Positions 8,341 to 16,519 of a stretch of 64,000 bases of DNA are shown here, one piece after another. How positions within the stretch are numbered: the stretch's first letter is position 1; every line of letters begins with the position of its first letter. This DNA is from Elusimicrobia bacterium HGW-Elusimicrobia-1. Lineage in GTDB: Bacteria > Elusimicrobiota > Endomicrobiia > PHAN01. Location: the NCBI GenBank assembly GCA_002841695.1, contig PHAN01000005.1, forward strand, positions 31,664-95,663, read 5' to 3'. Both the position numbers and the translations under genes were made by a program. The notes under the pieces were generated by a model. The model was not told the DNA's origin and made no database searches. It saw nothing but the letters and a program-made list of their open reading frames with translations.

Positions 8341-9240
8341 TCAGCGCGGAAAATACATAGTGATCGAGATTAAATGGCTGTTCCCGAGGATTTTATTCAG
8401 TCCGAAAGAATAATTGATACCGAAATTTTTCACTCTTGACCCGACGCCGAAAGACAATCCCTCCACGTCGGAGTTAAACTTATAGCCGCATCTCAACGCG
8501 GCGATGTTTTTCAAGGCATATTCCACGCCTACCGACGGAACGACTACTTTATCGAAGATCAAATAACTCGCGTCGGTTATTACGAAGTAATTCTCGAACT
8601 GATAGCGTCCCGATAACCTTGCGGAAGCCGGCAGGGGGTCTCCCTCCGAGATGTATTTTAACGGAGTACCGATATTGAGAAACGATAATCCACAAGTTAC
8701 GGGCGCATTCTCAAACGAATAAAGGGCGCCGAAATCTGCGGCGATGGCGGTAGCGGTTTTATATTCGACGAGCGTGGACGAGACATATTTGAGCGTCGCG
8801 CCGGCGTTTATCTCTCTTCCGCAAAATGATAATTTTCGTCCGTAAGAAACTCCGAGCGCAAAGTTCCGCTCGGCCGACACGGTCTTTTCGTTCCATGCCG
8901 AGTCGAAAAACTCCAGCGAACCTGCGTCATAGTAATCCAGAGAAAACCCTGCCACTCCGGATTTAAACGGCATACCGCCCGTCACATTAGCGTGGGTGTC
9001 ATCGGCGAAACCTTTGTTGTACATAACCGCAAGTTGCCGATGAGTAAGCGTGGAAAGCGAGCCGGGATTATACTTTACGCCCGACACATCGTCTTCTATC
9101 GCGCCGAAGGCGTCGCCGAGGGCGGCCGCTCTCGCCGACGGCGGTCTCGTCAAAAAATACGCCGATGAAGCGCCAAAGAGCGGAGCGGCGAAAACGCCCC
9201 CGAATAAAACGGCCGCTACAACCGCCGGATATTTTTTCAT
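8341..9240 (-). CDS. PorV/PorQ-family outer-membrane beta-barrel protein
   Basis: A 299-aa protein with a cleavable signal peptide (MKKYPAVVAAVLFGG, cleavage near FGASSA) followed by the family signature RPPSARAAALGDAFGAIEDD and VSGVKYNPGSL. Alternating hydrophobic strands continue to the end (GINYSFGLN and ISITMYFPR), as in FadL/PorV-type barrels. I choose the ATG at 9238-9240 because it overlaps the protease stop as ATGA and starts the signal peptide; a longer frame upstream lies inside the protease gene. PorV-like proteins act as shuttles or barrel partners for proteins with a C-terminal FlgD-like domain in type IX-like export, which the neighbouring protease carries. The functional link is inference. 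Confidence 0.85.
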   Translation of the reverse strand: MKKYPAVVAAVLFGGVFAAPLFGASSAYFLTRPPSARAAALGDAFGAIEDDVSGVKYNPGSLSTLTHRQLAVMYNKGFADDTHANVTGGMPFKSGVAGFSLDYYDAGSLEFFDSAWNEKTVSAERNFALGVSYGRKLSFCGREINAGATLKYVSSTLVEYKTATAIAADFGALYSFENAPVTCGLSFLNIGTPLKYISEGDPLPASARLSGRYQFENYFVITDASYLIFDKVVVPSVGVEYALKNIAALRCGYKFNSDVEGLSFGVGSRVKNFGINYSFGLNKILGNSHLISITMYFPR

Positions 9241-12143
9241 TTCATTACGCATATTTTTCGAGTCCTGTTCAATCCCGGGCCTTCCAACTTTATCACATAT
9301 ATCCCCGAAGCGACCGCCTCGCCGGAGTCGTTTCTCCCGTCCCAAATGAAACAATCCGAAACACCTCCCACGGCTTCTTTCGATATTGTCTTTACGAGGC
9401 GGCCGTTCGATGAGAATATTTTCACTTCGACGGATCCGGAGTTCTCCGCGTTGAAATTTATTTTGACTGCCCCGCCTGTCGCGGGATTGAAATAGCCCCT
9501 GTCTATTCCCTCGCCGCTGTAGCCCATCTTTACATTACCCGGTTCCGTTAATACAAGCCCCTCGTCCCAAACATCGGGCGAGTCCGCTTCTACCGTGGGC
9601 GCGCCGCTCGCGCTTGCATTATGCACGTCGTATGCCTCAAAATAATGCGTGTACCCGCGCCACGGCGGCAATTTTGTCGCGTATTCATAGTTTCTGCCGG
9701 TGTTATAAGGCGTAGCATCATCGGAGGCATCCGACATCGTAAAAGGGCTGCCGGAAATGTTGATTCCGCCTCTTTTTATATAGACATGGGGATAGCCACT
9801 TGCGGGGGCATCGTTGTTAGCGTCTGTGTATTTAACTCTGAATACGAATTCTGTACCGGGCCCGGCAATTGCGGGGCTGCACCCGGGCGTGATATAATTA
9901 CCATCACCTGTCCATGATAATGTCGGAGCAACATTTATTACAGGCGCAGCAATAGCGGCAGTTGGGTTTCCATTAGCAGAACTATTCCATACATCATATG
10001 CTTCAAAATAATATGTGTAGTCGGTTCCGGTAGAAACTGTCGTTGAATATGTATATCCCCTGCCAGAAGAATATGCATTACTGTCGGATGCAGTCATCGT
10101 GAACGGACTGCCGGAAATGTTGACTCCGCCTCTTTTTATATAGACCTTGGGATAGCCGCTTAAAGGTGCATCGTTATCTGCGTCTGTGTATTTTACACGG
10201 TAAGTAAATGTTGTTGAAGTATCACCCGTTTCAAGGTGTAAACCGTCAGAAACATAATTTGTCTCGCCTGTCCATGATAATGTCGGAGGAAAATTGTAAA
10301 GTGATTTATAAGCATTTACTCTGCCGCCTGTAACCACTTTGCCGGATAATGATGCCTTGGTATCCACACCGTTTAATATTAATGCTTTTAACTGTTCAAC
10401 TGACAGGTCAGATTTTTTTGCCAGTAAAAGCCCTGCAATTCCAGCCACATGAGGAGCGGCCATAGATGTGCCGTCATTATAAACATAATCGTAAGAAGCG
10501 ACGGACATCGGCTCTCGGGTAATATTAAAATCATCTATATATACTCCGTCAAACGTGCCTGAATAATCAGAATAAAGCCCGAAACCGAAATAATTTCCGC
10601 GCTCAACCAAAGAAGTTATCGTTGAACCTATAAACGCAAAACTTCCACCTGACGAGCCGGTTAGATAACCAAACCAAGACCAGCTTGTTTTATCAACCGA
10701 ATACATCAACGATAAAGCATCATATCCATTTTCAAGTTCGTATCTTACTTTGAAATTAAGCATGTACCTGCTGTTTTTAACATAGGTAAAGGTGGAATTG
10801 TAACATACCCAAGAGTTCGTGTTATTTACATAATTCCCGCCGGGGCTATCTGTCAAACTGTTCGGTGCGGAAGCGGATACCGAGTTGGTTATTGCCCAAC
10901 TGCTGTTTGTGCCGCCTCTCACCCACCCTGAAGGGACCTGCCCGACGGTATCGGAATCAAAATTTTTGGAATACAACGTAGTCGGCGCTCCATAACTGTA
11001 AGTCGGGATAGTACTGTAGATATTTACGCCCGGCGCGGCTACGTCCACGCTTGTCGCGCCGTAATTCGAAAAACTCGCCAAGGCATCGTTTTGGTCCGTG
11101 GCAGCCACGGAAATGATGCAACCGAGATTATAACTGGCGGGATACGAGGGTTTTGTATCATTGTTATTCGCCTCATTGCCCGCTGCGGCCACAAACAAAA
11201 CCCCGGCAGCGCCCGCCGACTGAATCGCCTGATAAAGCAAGTCGCCGTTAGAACCGCCGTAACCGGCCCAACTCGCGTTGATAATTCTCGCGCCTTTCGC
11301 CGCCGCATAATTTATCGACTGTATGATTTTATCGTCGGTTGCGAACGCCTCCACACCGCTGATTTTAAGCGGCATCAGTTTTATGTTCCAACACACTCCG
11401 GTTATTCCCGAACCGTTATTCCCGACCGCGCCTATTGTGCCTGCCACATGCGTGCCGTGGGTATAAAACCCGGTCGGGTCGTTGTCGCCGTCAAAAAAAT
11501 CCCAACCGCGAACATCGTCCACAAGTCCGTTACCGTCGTCGTCAACGCCATTGCCGGCAATCTCTCCGGGATTTACCCATATATTGGCGGCAAGATCGGG
11601 GTGATTTATCGCAACGCCCGTATCTATCACGGCGACGATTACAGTATTTGAGCCGGTTACAATGTCCCATGCCTCGGGAGCGTCTATGTCGGCGTCGGAA
11701 GTGCCTGAAACACCGTTCACGCTTTGGCCGGTGTTATGAAGCCCCCAGAGTTGTCCGAAATGTGTATCATTGGGAGTAGCATTGAAATAACGGATATAAT
11801 TCGGCTGGGCGTACTCGACGTTCGGATTCTTTTTTAATTCTTCAATCGTTTCTTCGACGGTGGTGTTCTTCTTGATTTTGATTTTGCGCGCTTTCTTGTC
11901 TTTTTTGTTCGATACGAAAAAAGCGTCCACCTCGCGCATATCCTTTGATGAATGGAAAGATTTTATTTGACCCTCGCCCATATGGGATTTGTAGATGACG
12001 ATTACTTCGTCGGGCGCATATAACGGACGCTCGGACTTAAAGTCGCGCTGAGTTTTTTGCTGGGCGTTTCCCGTACGCAAAGAAACTACGCATATAAGAG
12101 AAATCGTTAATCCGATAATAAATAATCTGTTTTTTATTCCCAT
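9237..12143 (-). CDS. Secreted subtilisin-like (S8) serine protease with FlgD-like C-terminal domain
   Basis: A 968-aa exported protease. A signal peptide covers residues 1-27, followed by an inhibitor-I9-like prodomain to about 120. The S8 catalytic triad is Asp174 (AVIDTGV), His229 (HGTHVAG) and Ser560 (DGTSMAAPHVAG), with the oxyanion Asn in AAAGNE near 322. About 170 residues (380-550) are inserted between the oxyanion region and the Ser, with a look of a jelly-roll domain. Two repeats beginning PTLSWTG follow (about 620-735 and 740-850), each with a DADND or DANND calcium-like loop. The end (about 880-968) is a FlgD-like Ig domain (VKIFSSNGRLVKTI, GIYVIKL), the usual C-terminal sorting region of surface proteins in diderm phyla. 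Translation is coupled to the PorV-like gene by an ATGA overlap. Confidence 0.93.
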   Translation of the reverse strand: MGIKNRLFIIGLTISLICVVSLRTGNAQQKTQRDFKSERPLYAPDEVIVIYKSHMGEGQIKSFHSSKDMREVDAFFVSNKKDKKARKIKIKKNTTVEETIEELKKNPNVEYAQPNYIRYFNATPNDTHFGQLWGLHNTGQSVNGVSGTSDADIDAPEAWDIVTGSNTVIVAVIDTGVAINHPDLAANIWVNPGEIAGNGVDDDGNGLVDDVRGWDFFDGDNDPTGFYTHGTHVAGTIGAVGNNGSGITGVCWNIKLMPLKISGVEAFATDDKIIQSINYAAAKGARIINASWAGYGGSNGDLLYQAIQSAGAAGVLFVAAAGNEANNNDTKPSYPASYNLGCIISVAATDQNDALASFSNYGATSVDVAAPGVNIYSTIPTYSYGAPTTLYSKNFDSDTVGQVPSGWVRGGTNSSWAITNSVSASAPNSLTDSPGGNYVNNTNSWVCYNSTFTYVKNSRYMLNFKVRYELENGYDALSLMYSVDKTSWSWFGYLTGSSGGSFAFIGSTITSLVERGNYFGFGLYSDYSGTFDGVYIDDFNITREPMSVASYDYVYNDGTSMAAPHVAGIAGLLLAKKSDLSVEQLKALILNGVDTKASLSGKVVTGGRVNAYKSLYNFPPTLSWTGETNYVSDGLHLETGDTSTTFTYRVKYTDADNDAPLSGYPKVYIKRGGVNISGSPFTMTASDSNAYSSGRGYTYSTTVSTGTDYTYYFEAYDVWNSSANGNPTAAIAAPVINVAPTLSWTGDGNYITPGCSPAIAGPGTEFVFRVKYTDANNDAPASGYPHVYIKRGGINISGSPFTMSDASDDATPYNTGRNYEYATKLPPWRGYTHYFEAYDVHNASASGAPTVEADSPDVWDEGLVLTEPGNVKMGYSGEGIDRGYFNPATGGAVKINFNAENSGSVEVKIFSSNGRLVKTISKEAVGGVSDCFIWDGRNDSGEAVASGIYVIKLEGPGLNRTRKICVMK

Positions 12144-12198
12144 GATTTTGGTCCGCCATTACGGCATTCGCACCGTTTTTCAACAGCGTCTGCGTAAA

Positions 12199-12253
12199 AT
12201 AAAAAAACCGGATTGCGCGCGAGTCGCTCGTGACAAATGTCGCGCCAATCCGG
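12199..12253 (-). terminator. Intrinsic terminator with GTCGCTCGT in its loop (array unit 1)
   Basis: On the minus strand, arms CCGGATTGGCGCG and CGCGCAATCCGG form a strong stem followed by TTTTTTT ATTTT (plus positions 12199-12207). The loop contains ACGAGCGAC. It lies just upstream of the protease gene and would stop leftward transcription entering from the element side. Confidence 0.75.
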
Positions 12254-12304
12254 TCGATTGCCGGAGGCAAAAAACGGTATGCCCTTGTTTCTGATTTATG
12301 TTTT

Positions 12305-12369
12305 CCATAGTCGCTCGTGGAAACGCCGCCGCAATTCTTTTTTAAGATTTTGCGGCTCGCTTCCTATGG
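12305..12369. other. Branched hairpin with GTCGCTCGT (array unit 2)
   Basis: Outer arms CCATAG and CTATGG enclose an inner stem GCCGCAA/TTGCGGC. The 9-nt motif GTCGCTCGT is at 12310-12318, on the plus strand, adjacent to the outer arm. There is no T-run on either side, so it does not look like a terminator. Confidence 0.5.
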
Positions 12370-12430
12370 ATGTTTAAGTTAACTTATCGTCGAAAAACCT
12401 GTTTTGTCCCCGCTGTATCCTTTGCCCGGC

Positions 12431-12498
12431 CAAAAAAAGAGCCAGGCGACATATTCATCCGAATACGAGCGACCGAATTGGAAGAATAGCGCCTGGCT
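12431..12498 (-). terminator. Intrinsic terminator with inverted motif copy in its loop (array unit 3)
   Basis: A perfect 9-bp stem (AGCCAGGCG at 12440-12448 with CGCCTGGCT at 12490-12498) followed on the minus strand by CTTTTTTTG. The 41-nt loop carries the motif in the opposite orientation (plus ATACGAGCGAC, 12463-12473). It is the likely terminator of the leftward gene at 12743-13393. Confidence 0.8.
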
Positions 12499-12516
12499 AA
12501 ATGAAAGACAGACACT

Positions 12517-12574
12517 ATCCCTATAGTCGCTCGTATGTAAGCGTGCGATTGGGGGCGCATCGCTTATATGGGAT
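12517..12574. other. Hairpin with GTCGCTCGTAT (array unit 4)
   Basis: Outer arms ATCCCTATA and TATATGGGAT with an inner stem AAGCG/CGCTT. The motif GTCGCTCGTAT is at 12526-12536 and is the exact 11-nt complement of the loop of unit 3. The remaining parts of the 600-bp gap 12144-12742 contain no gene that I can support. Confidence 0.5.
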
Positions 12575-12742
12575 GTGTTATTTCCGCTTCGTCCGTTTTC
12601 CGCCCGGGATTTTATTCTCCCCGACGGGCCTCGGCGAAGAGGTCCGAAGCAATGATACAAGTTTTCGTTTTTCAAGTCAAGCGTTGAATATCGCATTTGT
12701 ATTGGCGCCGCCCGCCGTTATTTTCCACTCGTCTCCGCCTAA

Positions 12743-13393
12743 TCACTTGCCGACGGATTTATCGTCATTTCCGCCGATATTTTCTTTTCCCGCCTCTTTG
12801 AACGCCTCGTCCAACTTCTTCGCAAAGCCCTCGCAACGCTGCTCAAGAACGCAGAGCGGCGTCTCCTCAAAAAGTTCAAGAACAAAAAAAATCGTGTCGC
12901 GCCATAAGTTCTTCGGAATCTTTGAGAGATTCACGGCCGCATTGTCCATCCAAGAAACACAGCCCGAAGGGCTCGCAAGCCCGAGATGATCCATTATCTT
13001 TTTGCATTCGCTCTGCCCCTTGTTGAGACGGTCGGCGAGGATTATTTTCCGTATCGACTCCGCTGCACAAATGCCGGGACACGCAACGAGCATCGGCGCG
13101 ACGGATTGAACCACAAGGTCGAGATTGAGCCGGACGCTTTCTGCGACGACGCCCTCTTGCGATATATATTTGTCGCAAAGTCGAATCAGCGTCCTGGCCG
13201 GGATTTTGCGAAGATGCTCGTCTTTGATGACTTCTATCGGATGTCCGGGAGTGGAACAACTTGAAGCCGCCCAAAATAGCATGACAAGGCAGTCCGCGTC
13301 CTTTGCTATTTTCGGGTTGTCCAGCATAATGTCGAGCGCCTGCTCGATTATCTGTTTCTCGTCGGCTCGCGAGTTTTTTTCTTTGTCGGTCAT
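12743..13393 (-). CDS. Hypothetical protein, 216 aa
   Basis: Not recognised. The start at 13393 (MTDKEKNSRADEKQ) is fixed by GGAGG 7 nt upstream; a longer frame of 27 more residues has no ribosome site. The protein is mostly helical with a cysteine-containing middle section (APMLVACPGICAA, about 113-125) and a charged, disordered tail. No signal peptide. It is the last gene of a leftward cluster that starts with a sigma factor and ends in the terminator array, so it is probably an element gene. Confidence 0.6.
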   Translation of the reverse strand: MTDKEKNSRADEKQIIEQALDIMLDNPKIAKDADCLVMLFWAASSCSTPGHPIEVIKDEHLRKIPARTLIRLCDKYISQEGVVAESVRLNLDLVVQSVAPMLVACPGICAAESIRKIILADRLNKGQSECKKIMDHLGLASPSGCVSWMDNAAVNLSKIPKNLWRDTIFFVLELFEETPLCVLEQRCEGFAKKLDEAFKEAGKENIGGNDDKSVGK

Positions 13394-13497
13394 TTTTTTC
13401 CTCCGATACTTTTGCCCCCGCGGCGGCGGGGTAGCGACCGCGAGGGCTTGGGATTTTCCGTCGGAGAGTTTCAATCGTTTTCTCCGGCGCGGATAGA

Positions 13498-14388
13498 TTA
13501 TGTCCGGCGCCGGTTATTCAAATCGCCGATATTGATTTCCACCGTGTGAGATTCGACGGTATCCACCGGCATAAACTCGTGAGACCACGAAGTCCCGTCG
13601 AAATTAAGCAGCGCCACGCCCGTGTTTTCCGTGTCAAATATGGTTGGGACGGTGAAGCCCGCATAAACGACCATGGGCTTGATTCGCGATAAGACGCCGT
13701 ACCTCGAAGCGTGGCCCGCGACGACGGCGACATTGGCCCTCCTGGGAAACATCTCAATCGGGATTCTGACGTCGTAACCCGGAACTATCGCGCCGACGGA
13801 GCACGCCTGCGCTCCCCCGACGCTTACGGCTCCGTGATAAATCACGAGAAGCGGAACGGCGGGATCGTCGGCGGACAGCGCCTCGGCAAGTTTATTTTGA
13901 ACGTGTTCCGACGCGGCGGCGGACATCTCCAGATAGCTTCTTATCGGGCGGCCTGCCGCGAACATCCACGTCGACAAGTAAGGCAGCGCGATAATCCGGA
14001 GTTTTTGTCCGTCGGAAAACTCCAGCGTTTCCGACGCGCATTCGGGGTAGTATCTCAAGTTCTTCCAGAGGTCGTTGTCTCTTAATAATCCGAAGTGGTC
14101 GTTCTGGATTACGTCGGCCGAGTCGGCGCTCCGCAAGGCATTCTTGCCGTTAATGATCAGGTAATGCCTGCCCTCGGCGAGAAGCGGACGTATCAGCGAG
14201 GTAACCGCGCAGTGCTGCATTTGGTACTCGTCGGCGCCGGCGCTGCAATCGCCGCAATGCGCGACCACGCGGATGTCATAACGCCCGGCGATATTCTTTA
14301 TCGTCTCATTGGCCAGATAAGACGCGCCGTAGACGGGGCCGGGCGGCGGATTGTACGTGTTGGCGTGAGCCAATACTTTGAAAGGCAT
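13498..14388 (-). CDS. SbcD/Mre11-like metallophosphatase-fold protein lacking catalytic residues
   Basis: A 296-aa protein whose layout follows SbcD/Mre11 exonucleases. The first strand KVLAHANTY stands where KILHISDTHLG is usual, VVAHCGDCSAG matches the HAGD motif, IINGKNA replaces the GNHD motif, VIYHGAVSVGGA corresponds to the His loop, and VVAGHASRYGVL replaces the GHIH motif. A strand set follows (MVVYAGF, TGVALLNFDG) as in the SbcD end. The Asp and His of DxH, the Asn-His of GNHD and the second His of GHxH are absent, so metal-dependent cleavage is unlikely. Ribosome site AAGGAG lies 9 nt upstream. The assignment rests on motif order, not on a search; a new fold is possible. Confidence 0.5.
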   Translation of the reverse strand: MPFKVLAHANTYNPPPGPVYGASYLANETIKNIAGRYDIRVVAHCGDCSAGADEYQMQHCAVTSLIRPLLAEGRHYLIINGKNALRSADSADVIQNDHFGLLRDNDLWKNLRYYPECASETLEFSDGQKLRIIALPYLSTWMFAAGRPIRSYLEMSAAASEHVQNKLAEALSADDPAVPLLVIYHGAVSVGGAQACSVGAIVPGYDVRIPIEMFPRRANVAVVAGHASRYGVLSRIKPMVVYAGFTVPTIFDTENTGVALLNFDGTSWSHEFMPVDTVESHTVEINIGDLNNRRRT

Positions 14389-14428
14389 TGTGCGTTCTCC
14401 TTTTTTTATTGTCGAAATGAAAAACGAT

Positions 14429-14623
14429 TTAATGAAGCGACGGCGGCTTGCCGCCGATTTTTATCGTCAACGTCTCGTTAAATATGATTTTGTCGATCAC
14501 CGCCTCGGGGTCCCGGATTTCCTCTCCGGTATTCCCGTCGAAAAACCTCGCGCCTGAGGCCATTTCTCTTTTGATATCCTCCGACGCCGACGCGATATAC
14601 GGCCTTGTCTTTTTGCTGTCCAT
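14429..14623 (-). CDS. Small hypothetical protein, 64 aa
   Basis: A 64-aa acidic/basic mixed protein (MDSKKTRPYIASASEDIK to the end GGKPPSLH) with no known motif. The only upstream signal is a weak GTGGA 8 nt before the ATG. It sits 40 bp upstream of the metallophosphatase-like gene on the same strand. Codon use resembles the neighbours, which favours a real gene; I cannot assign a function. Confidence 0.5.
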   Translation of the reverse strand: MDSKKTRPYIASASEDIKREMASGARFFDGNTGEEIRDPEAVIDKIIFNETLTIKIGGKPPSLH

Positions 14624-14781
14624 AATTTTTCCACGATGATGCGCGTCACAATGACTTTGGATTTAAGATTGGGGGGCGGTGTCGCTCTGACCGGGGATGA
14701 ACCCCTGCCCACCGCCCCCACACTATCTATAATAAATCGCCGCGAGCGCTTCGGCAACTTCTGTGGCGACTTTATGCCGGA

Positions 14782-15003
14782 TTACGAAAAACTGCCGGCC
14801 CGGCGCGCTGTCAAATAATGTTCCTCCCGGGCGATGGCTTTCTCAATCTCTTCGACGGTGACGCACTCCAGTCCGGACGTTCCGAGCGCCTCGCACATAG
14901 CGTCTTCGATTTCTTCGTCGCCGACGATGTTGCGCGAGCGCACAAGTATAGAGCGCAACTCATAAAAGCGTTTGCTCCGGAGCGCCTGAATGTTTTCGTT
15001 CAT
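14782..15003 (-). CDS. Small hypothetical protein, 73 aa
   Basis: A 73-aa helical, acidic protein (MNENIQALRSKRFYELRS at the start) with a perfect ribosome site AAAGGAGG about 8 nt before the ATG. No motif is recognised. It lies between the sigma factor and the 64-aa gene in the same leftward cluster. The 158 bp downstream of it (14624-14781) hold nothing I can support. Confidence 0.6.
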   Translation of the reverse strand: MNENIQALRSKRFYELRSILVRSRNIVGDEEIEDAMCEALGTSGLECVTVEEIEKAIAREEHYLTARRAGSFS

Positions 15004-15206
15004 CTGCCTGCCTCCTTTGATTTTCCCGCCAAGCTCTTGCGCTTGACGGCATCAGAACTTCCGTCTCAAAACCTCCTCCGGCGGCGACGGGCGATCGAAA
15101 ATCATCGCCCTGTGTCGCGCCGTGTCATTTTCTTATATTGCGGGCGCTCCTTTTCCACGCCGTCAAACTATTTAATAAATCGAAATCGGCGGAGCGGTTG
15201 CCAAAA

Positions 15207-15971
15207 TCAGAAAGCCGCTCTCAAATATGCGAGCGCTTTGATTCCGATTTTCCGCACGCTTCCTCTCGGAATACGGAGCGACTCCGCCACTTCCGAAAAA
15301 GACCTCGGGCCGGATGCGGCGAATTCTCCGACGCCAAAGCGCATCTCGACGATTTTTTTGGCGCGCGGATGAATCGCGCCGTCGGCCTTCGCCAAAACCT
15401 TGAGAATATTGGCCGCTTTGAGTTCGCCTTTCCACCGCTCCGTCGGAGAATCGAAAAGCGCGTCTTCGAAGCAAACGCATTTTTCGCCGCCGTCATTATC
15501 CACGCCGTCGCCGCACGCCGTCATAGCCGAGAACGGGACTTCGGGGCGGATATCAAGCGGCTCGGTGGTTCTGCCGAGGGCAGCGTCGCGTTCCTTATTT
15601 TTCTGATGCTGCGCGACGAGTTTCTTGCCGGCCAGGCGGCCTACCGACAACTGCGCGTAAAACTCTTTCTCGACGTAACTCTTGATGTAGTTCCACGCCC
15701 ACGCCGCGAACGGCACGCCCTTGGCGGCGTCGTAACTGCGCATCGCCAGAAGTAAACCCCTGTTACCGTCCTGCACAAGATCCATAACGTCGATGCCGTA
15801 TCGTCCGGCGTTGCGCCGCCACTTCCGGACGACAGAGCAAACAAGCCGCTGGTAACTCCTTGCAACTTTTTCCTCGCCGTCGGGATGGCCGCTTGATAAA
15901 ATCTCCGCCACATCGGCGGACGAAATCTGCGGGGCGTTCGACGCCGCCGCGAAATACTTTTTAAAATCCAT
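15207..15971 (-). CDS. Sigma-70 family RNA polymerase sigma factor
   Basis: A 254-aa sigma factor. Region 2 is visible at about residues 40-115: SYQRLVCSVVRKW, then MDLVQDGNRGLLLAMRSYD (the DLxQEGxxGLxxA helix), and FAAWAWNYIKSYV for the -10 binding helix. Region 4 is at the C-terminus: VEMRFGV, then a helix-turn-helix with SFSEVAESLRIPRGSVRKI. Region 3 is replaced by a linker with a Cys-rich acidic stretch. The ribosome site AAGGAGG is 5 nt upstream. An intrinsic terminator lies only 12 bp before that site. It probably redirects polymerase to element promoters, but the promoters are not known. Confidence 0.85.
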   Translation of the reverse strand: MDFKKYFAAASNAPQISSADVAEILSSGHPDGEEKVARSYQRLVCSVVRKWRRNAGRYGIDVMDLVQDGNRGLLLAMRSYDAAKGVPFAAWAWNYIKSYVEKEFYAQLSVGRLAGKKLVAQHQKNKERDAALGRTTEPLDIRPEVPFSAMTACGDGVDNDGGEKCVCFEDALFDSPTERWKGELKAANILKVLAKADGAIHPRAKKIVEMRFGVGEFAASGPRSFSEVAESLRIPRGSVRKIGIKALAYLRAAF

Positions 15972-15995
15972 TGCTGCCTCCTTTTTTTTTGAAAT

Positions 15996-16071
15996 AAAAA
16001 AGCCCGCCGGCCCGGGGTTTCGGACTTGAGATTTTTCCCAAGAGCTCCGAATGTTAGCCCCGACCAGCGGG
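15996..16071 (-). terminator. Intrinsic terminator immediately upstream of the sigma factor ribosome site
   Basis: On the minus strand CCCGCTGGTCGGGG (plus 16058-16071) pairs with CCCCGGGCCGGCGGG (16002-16017, one bulge, two G-U pairs), followed by CTTTTTTATTT. The interior adds two more stems (TTCGGA/TCCGAA and CTTGGG/CTCAAG), giving one long rod. It would end a transcript from the 16072-16571 region or act as an attenuator of the sigma gene. Confidence 0.8.
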
Positions 16072-16159
16072 TTATTGTGCTGTGCGCTTTTTATGGACTT
16101 CGATTGTGACTACTGCCACAGGCAGGCGCACGCCTACCGATGGCTTTATTACTTGGCAA

Positions 16160-16179
16160 TTACTCCATGTATCACCTCC
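16160..16179 (-). promoter_or_regulatory. Perfect ribosome site followed by a two-codon ORF
   Basis: On the minus strand GGAGGTGAT (16171-16179), a full match to the 16S anti-Shine-Dalgarno, is followed after 2 nt by ATG GAG TAA. A ribosome initiating here can make only Met-Glu. No longer frame begins nearby, so the site must either be regulatory or be a relic. Confidence 0.5.
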
Positions 16180-16344
16180 GTTTCAACTCAAAAATATGGC
16201 CGCAGAGTCGCGGAATTCGCCCCCTTGGCCACCCTTTTCACCCAGAACACCGTATATCTCTCAGGACTGCCCCAAACTGTATATATCACCCCTATTTACG
16301 GTGTTTCGGTGGCGAATTCGCCAAATACCCCCACACCCCACTTT

Positions 16345-16362
16345 TTACTGCGTAAAGCGAAC
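16345..16362. repeat. Direct repeat unit 1, TTACTGCGTAAAGCGAAC
   Basis: First of three copies of an 18-bp sequence; the other two start at 16520 and 16542. This copy is about 175 bp away from the pair, on the other side of the double hairpin. Confidence 0.7.
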
Positions 16363-16423
16363 ACCCCCCAAAACCACCAAGGCGGTTTTTAAGCCTCTTT
16401 CTCGTCGGAAAACACCTCCAATT

Positions 16424-16504
16424 TTATGGGATTTTTGCCATCAAAAGAACCTCCTGATCTTTTGATGGCAAACCCCCAAATAACGCTGTATTTGAGGGTT
16501 TGCC
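16424..16504 (-). promoter_or_regulatory. Two mutually exclusive 15-bp hairpins over a leader ORF (candidate RNA switch)
   Basis: In minus-strand RNA, hairpin 1 pairs 16490-16504 with 16467-16481 (15 bp, one G-U, 8-nt loop). Hairpin 2 pairs 16458-16472 with 16434-16448 (15 bp, perfect, 9-nt loop). They share TTTGCC (16467-16472), so both cannot form fully at once. The loop of hairpin 2 holds AGGAGG (16450-16455), and 8 nt later the far arm holds ATG GCA AAA ATC CCA TAA, a five-codon frame MAKIP at 16424-16441. This is the arrangement of an attenuator or translational switch. No ligand or family is recognised. Confidence 0.5.
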
Positions 16505-16519
16505 GGATTTGGTGGGATT

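Noticed and set aside
9237..9354. Longer PorV-like start at 9354
   Set aside because: The extension lies within the protease C-terminus and would hide the signal peptide; the ATGA overlap start is better.
12199..12574. Possible CRISPR array
   Set aside because: The repeated motif is only 9-11 bp, units are irregularly spaced and one is inverted, each is part of its own hairpin, and no cas gene is near.
5951..12700. Second copy of the tRNA-Asn 3' end as the other element boundary
   Set aside because: I looked for the T-arm and acceptor sequence by eye in the left part of the region and did not find it, so the element limits stay open.
16051..16465. Overlapping plus-strand frames of 113, 127 and 71 codons
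   Set aside because: All three frames are open over the same stretch, composition is not protein-like, none has a ribosome site, and the DNA is better explained as a structured minus-strand leader.
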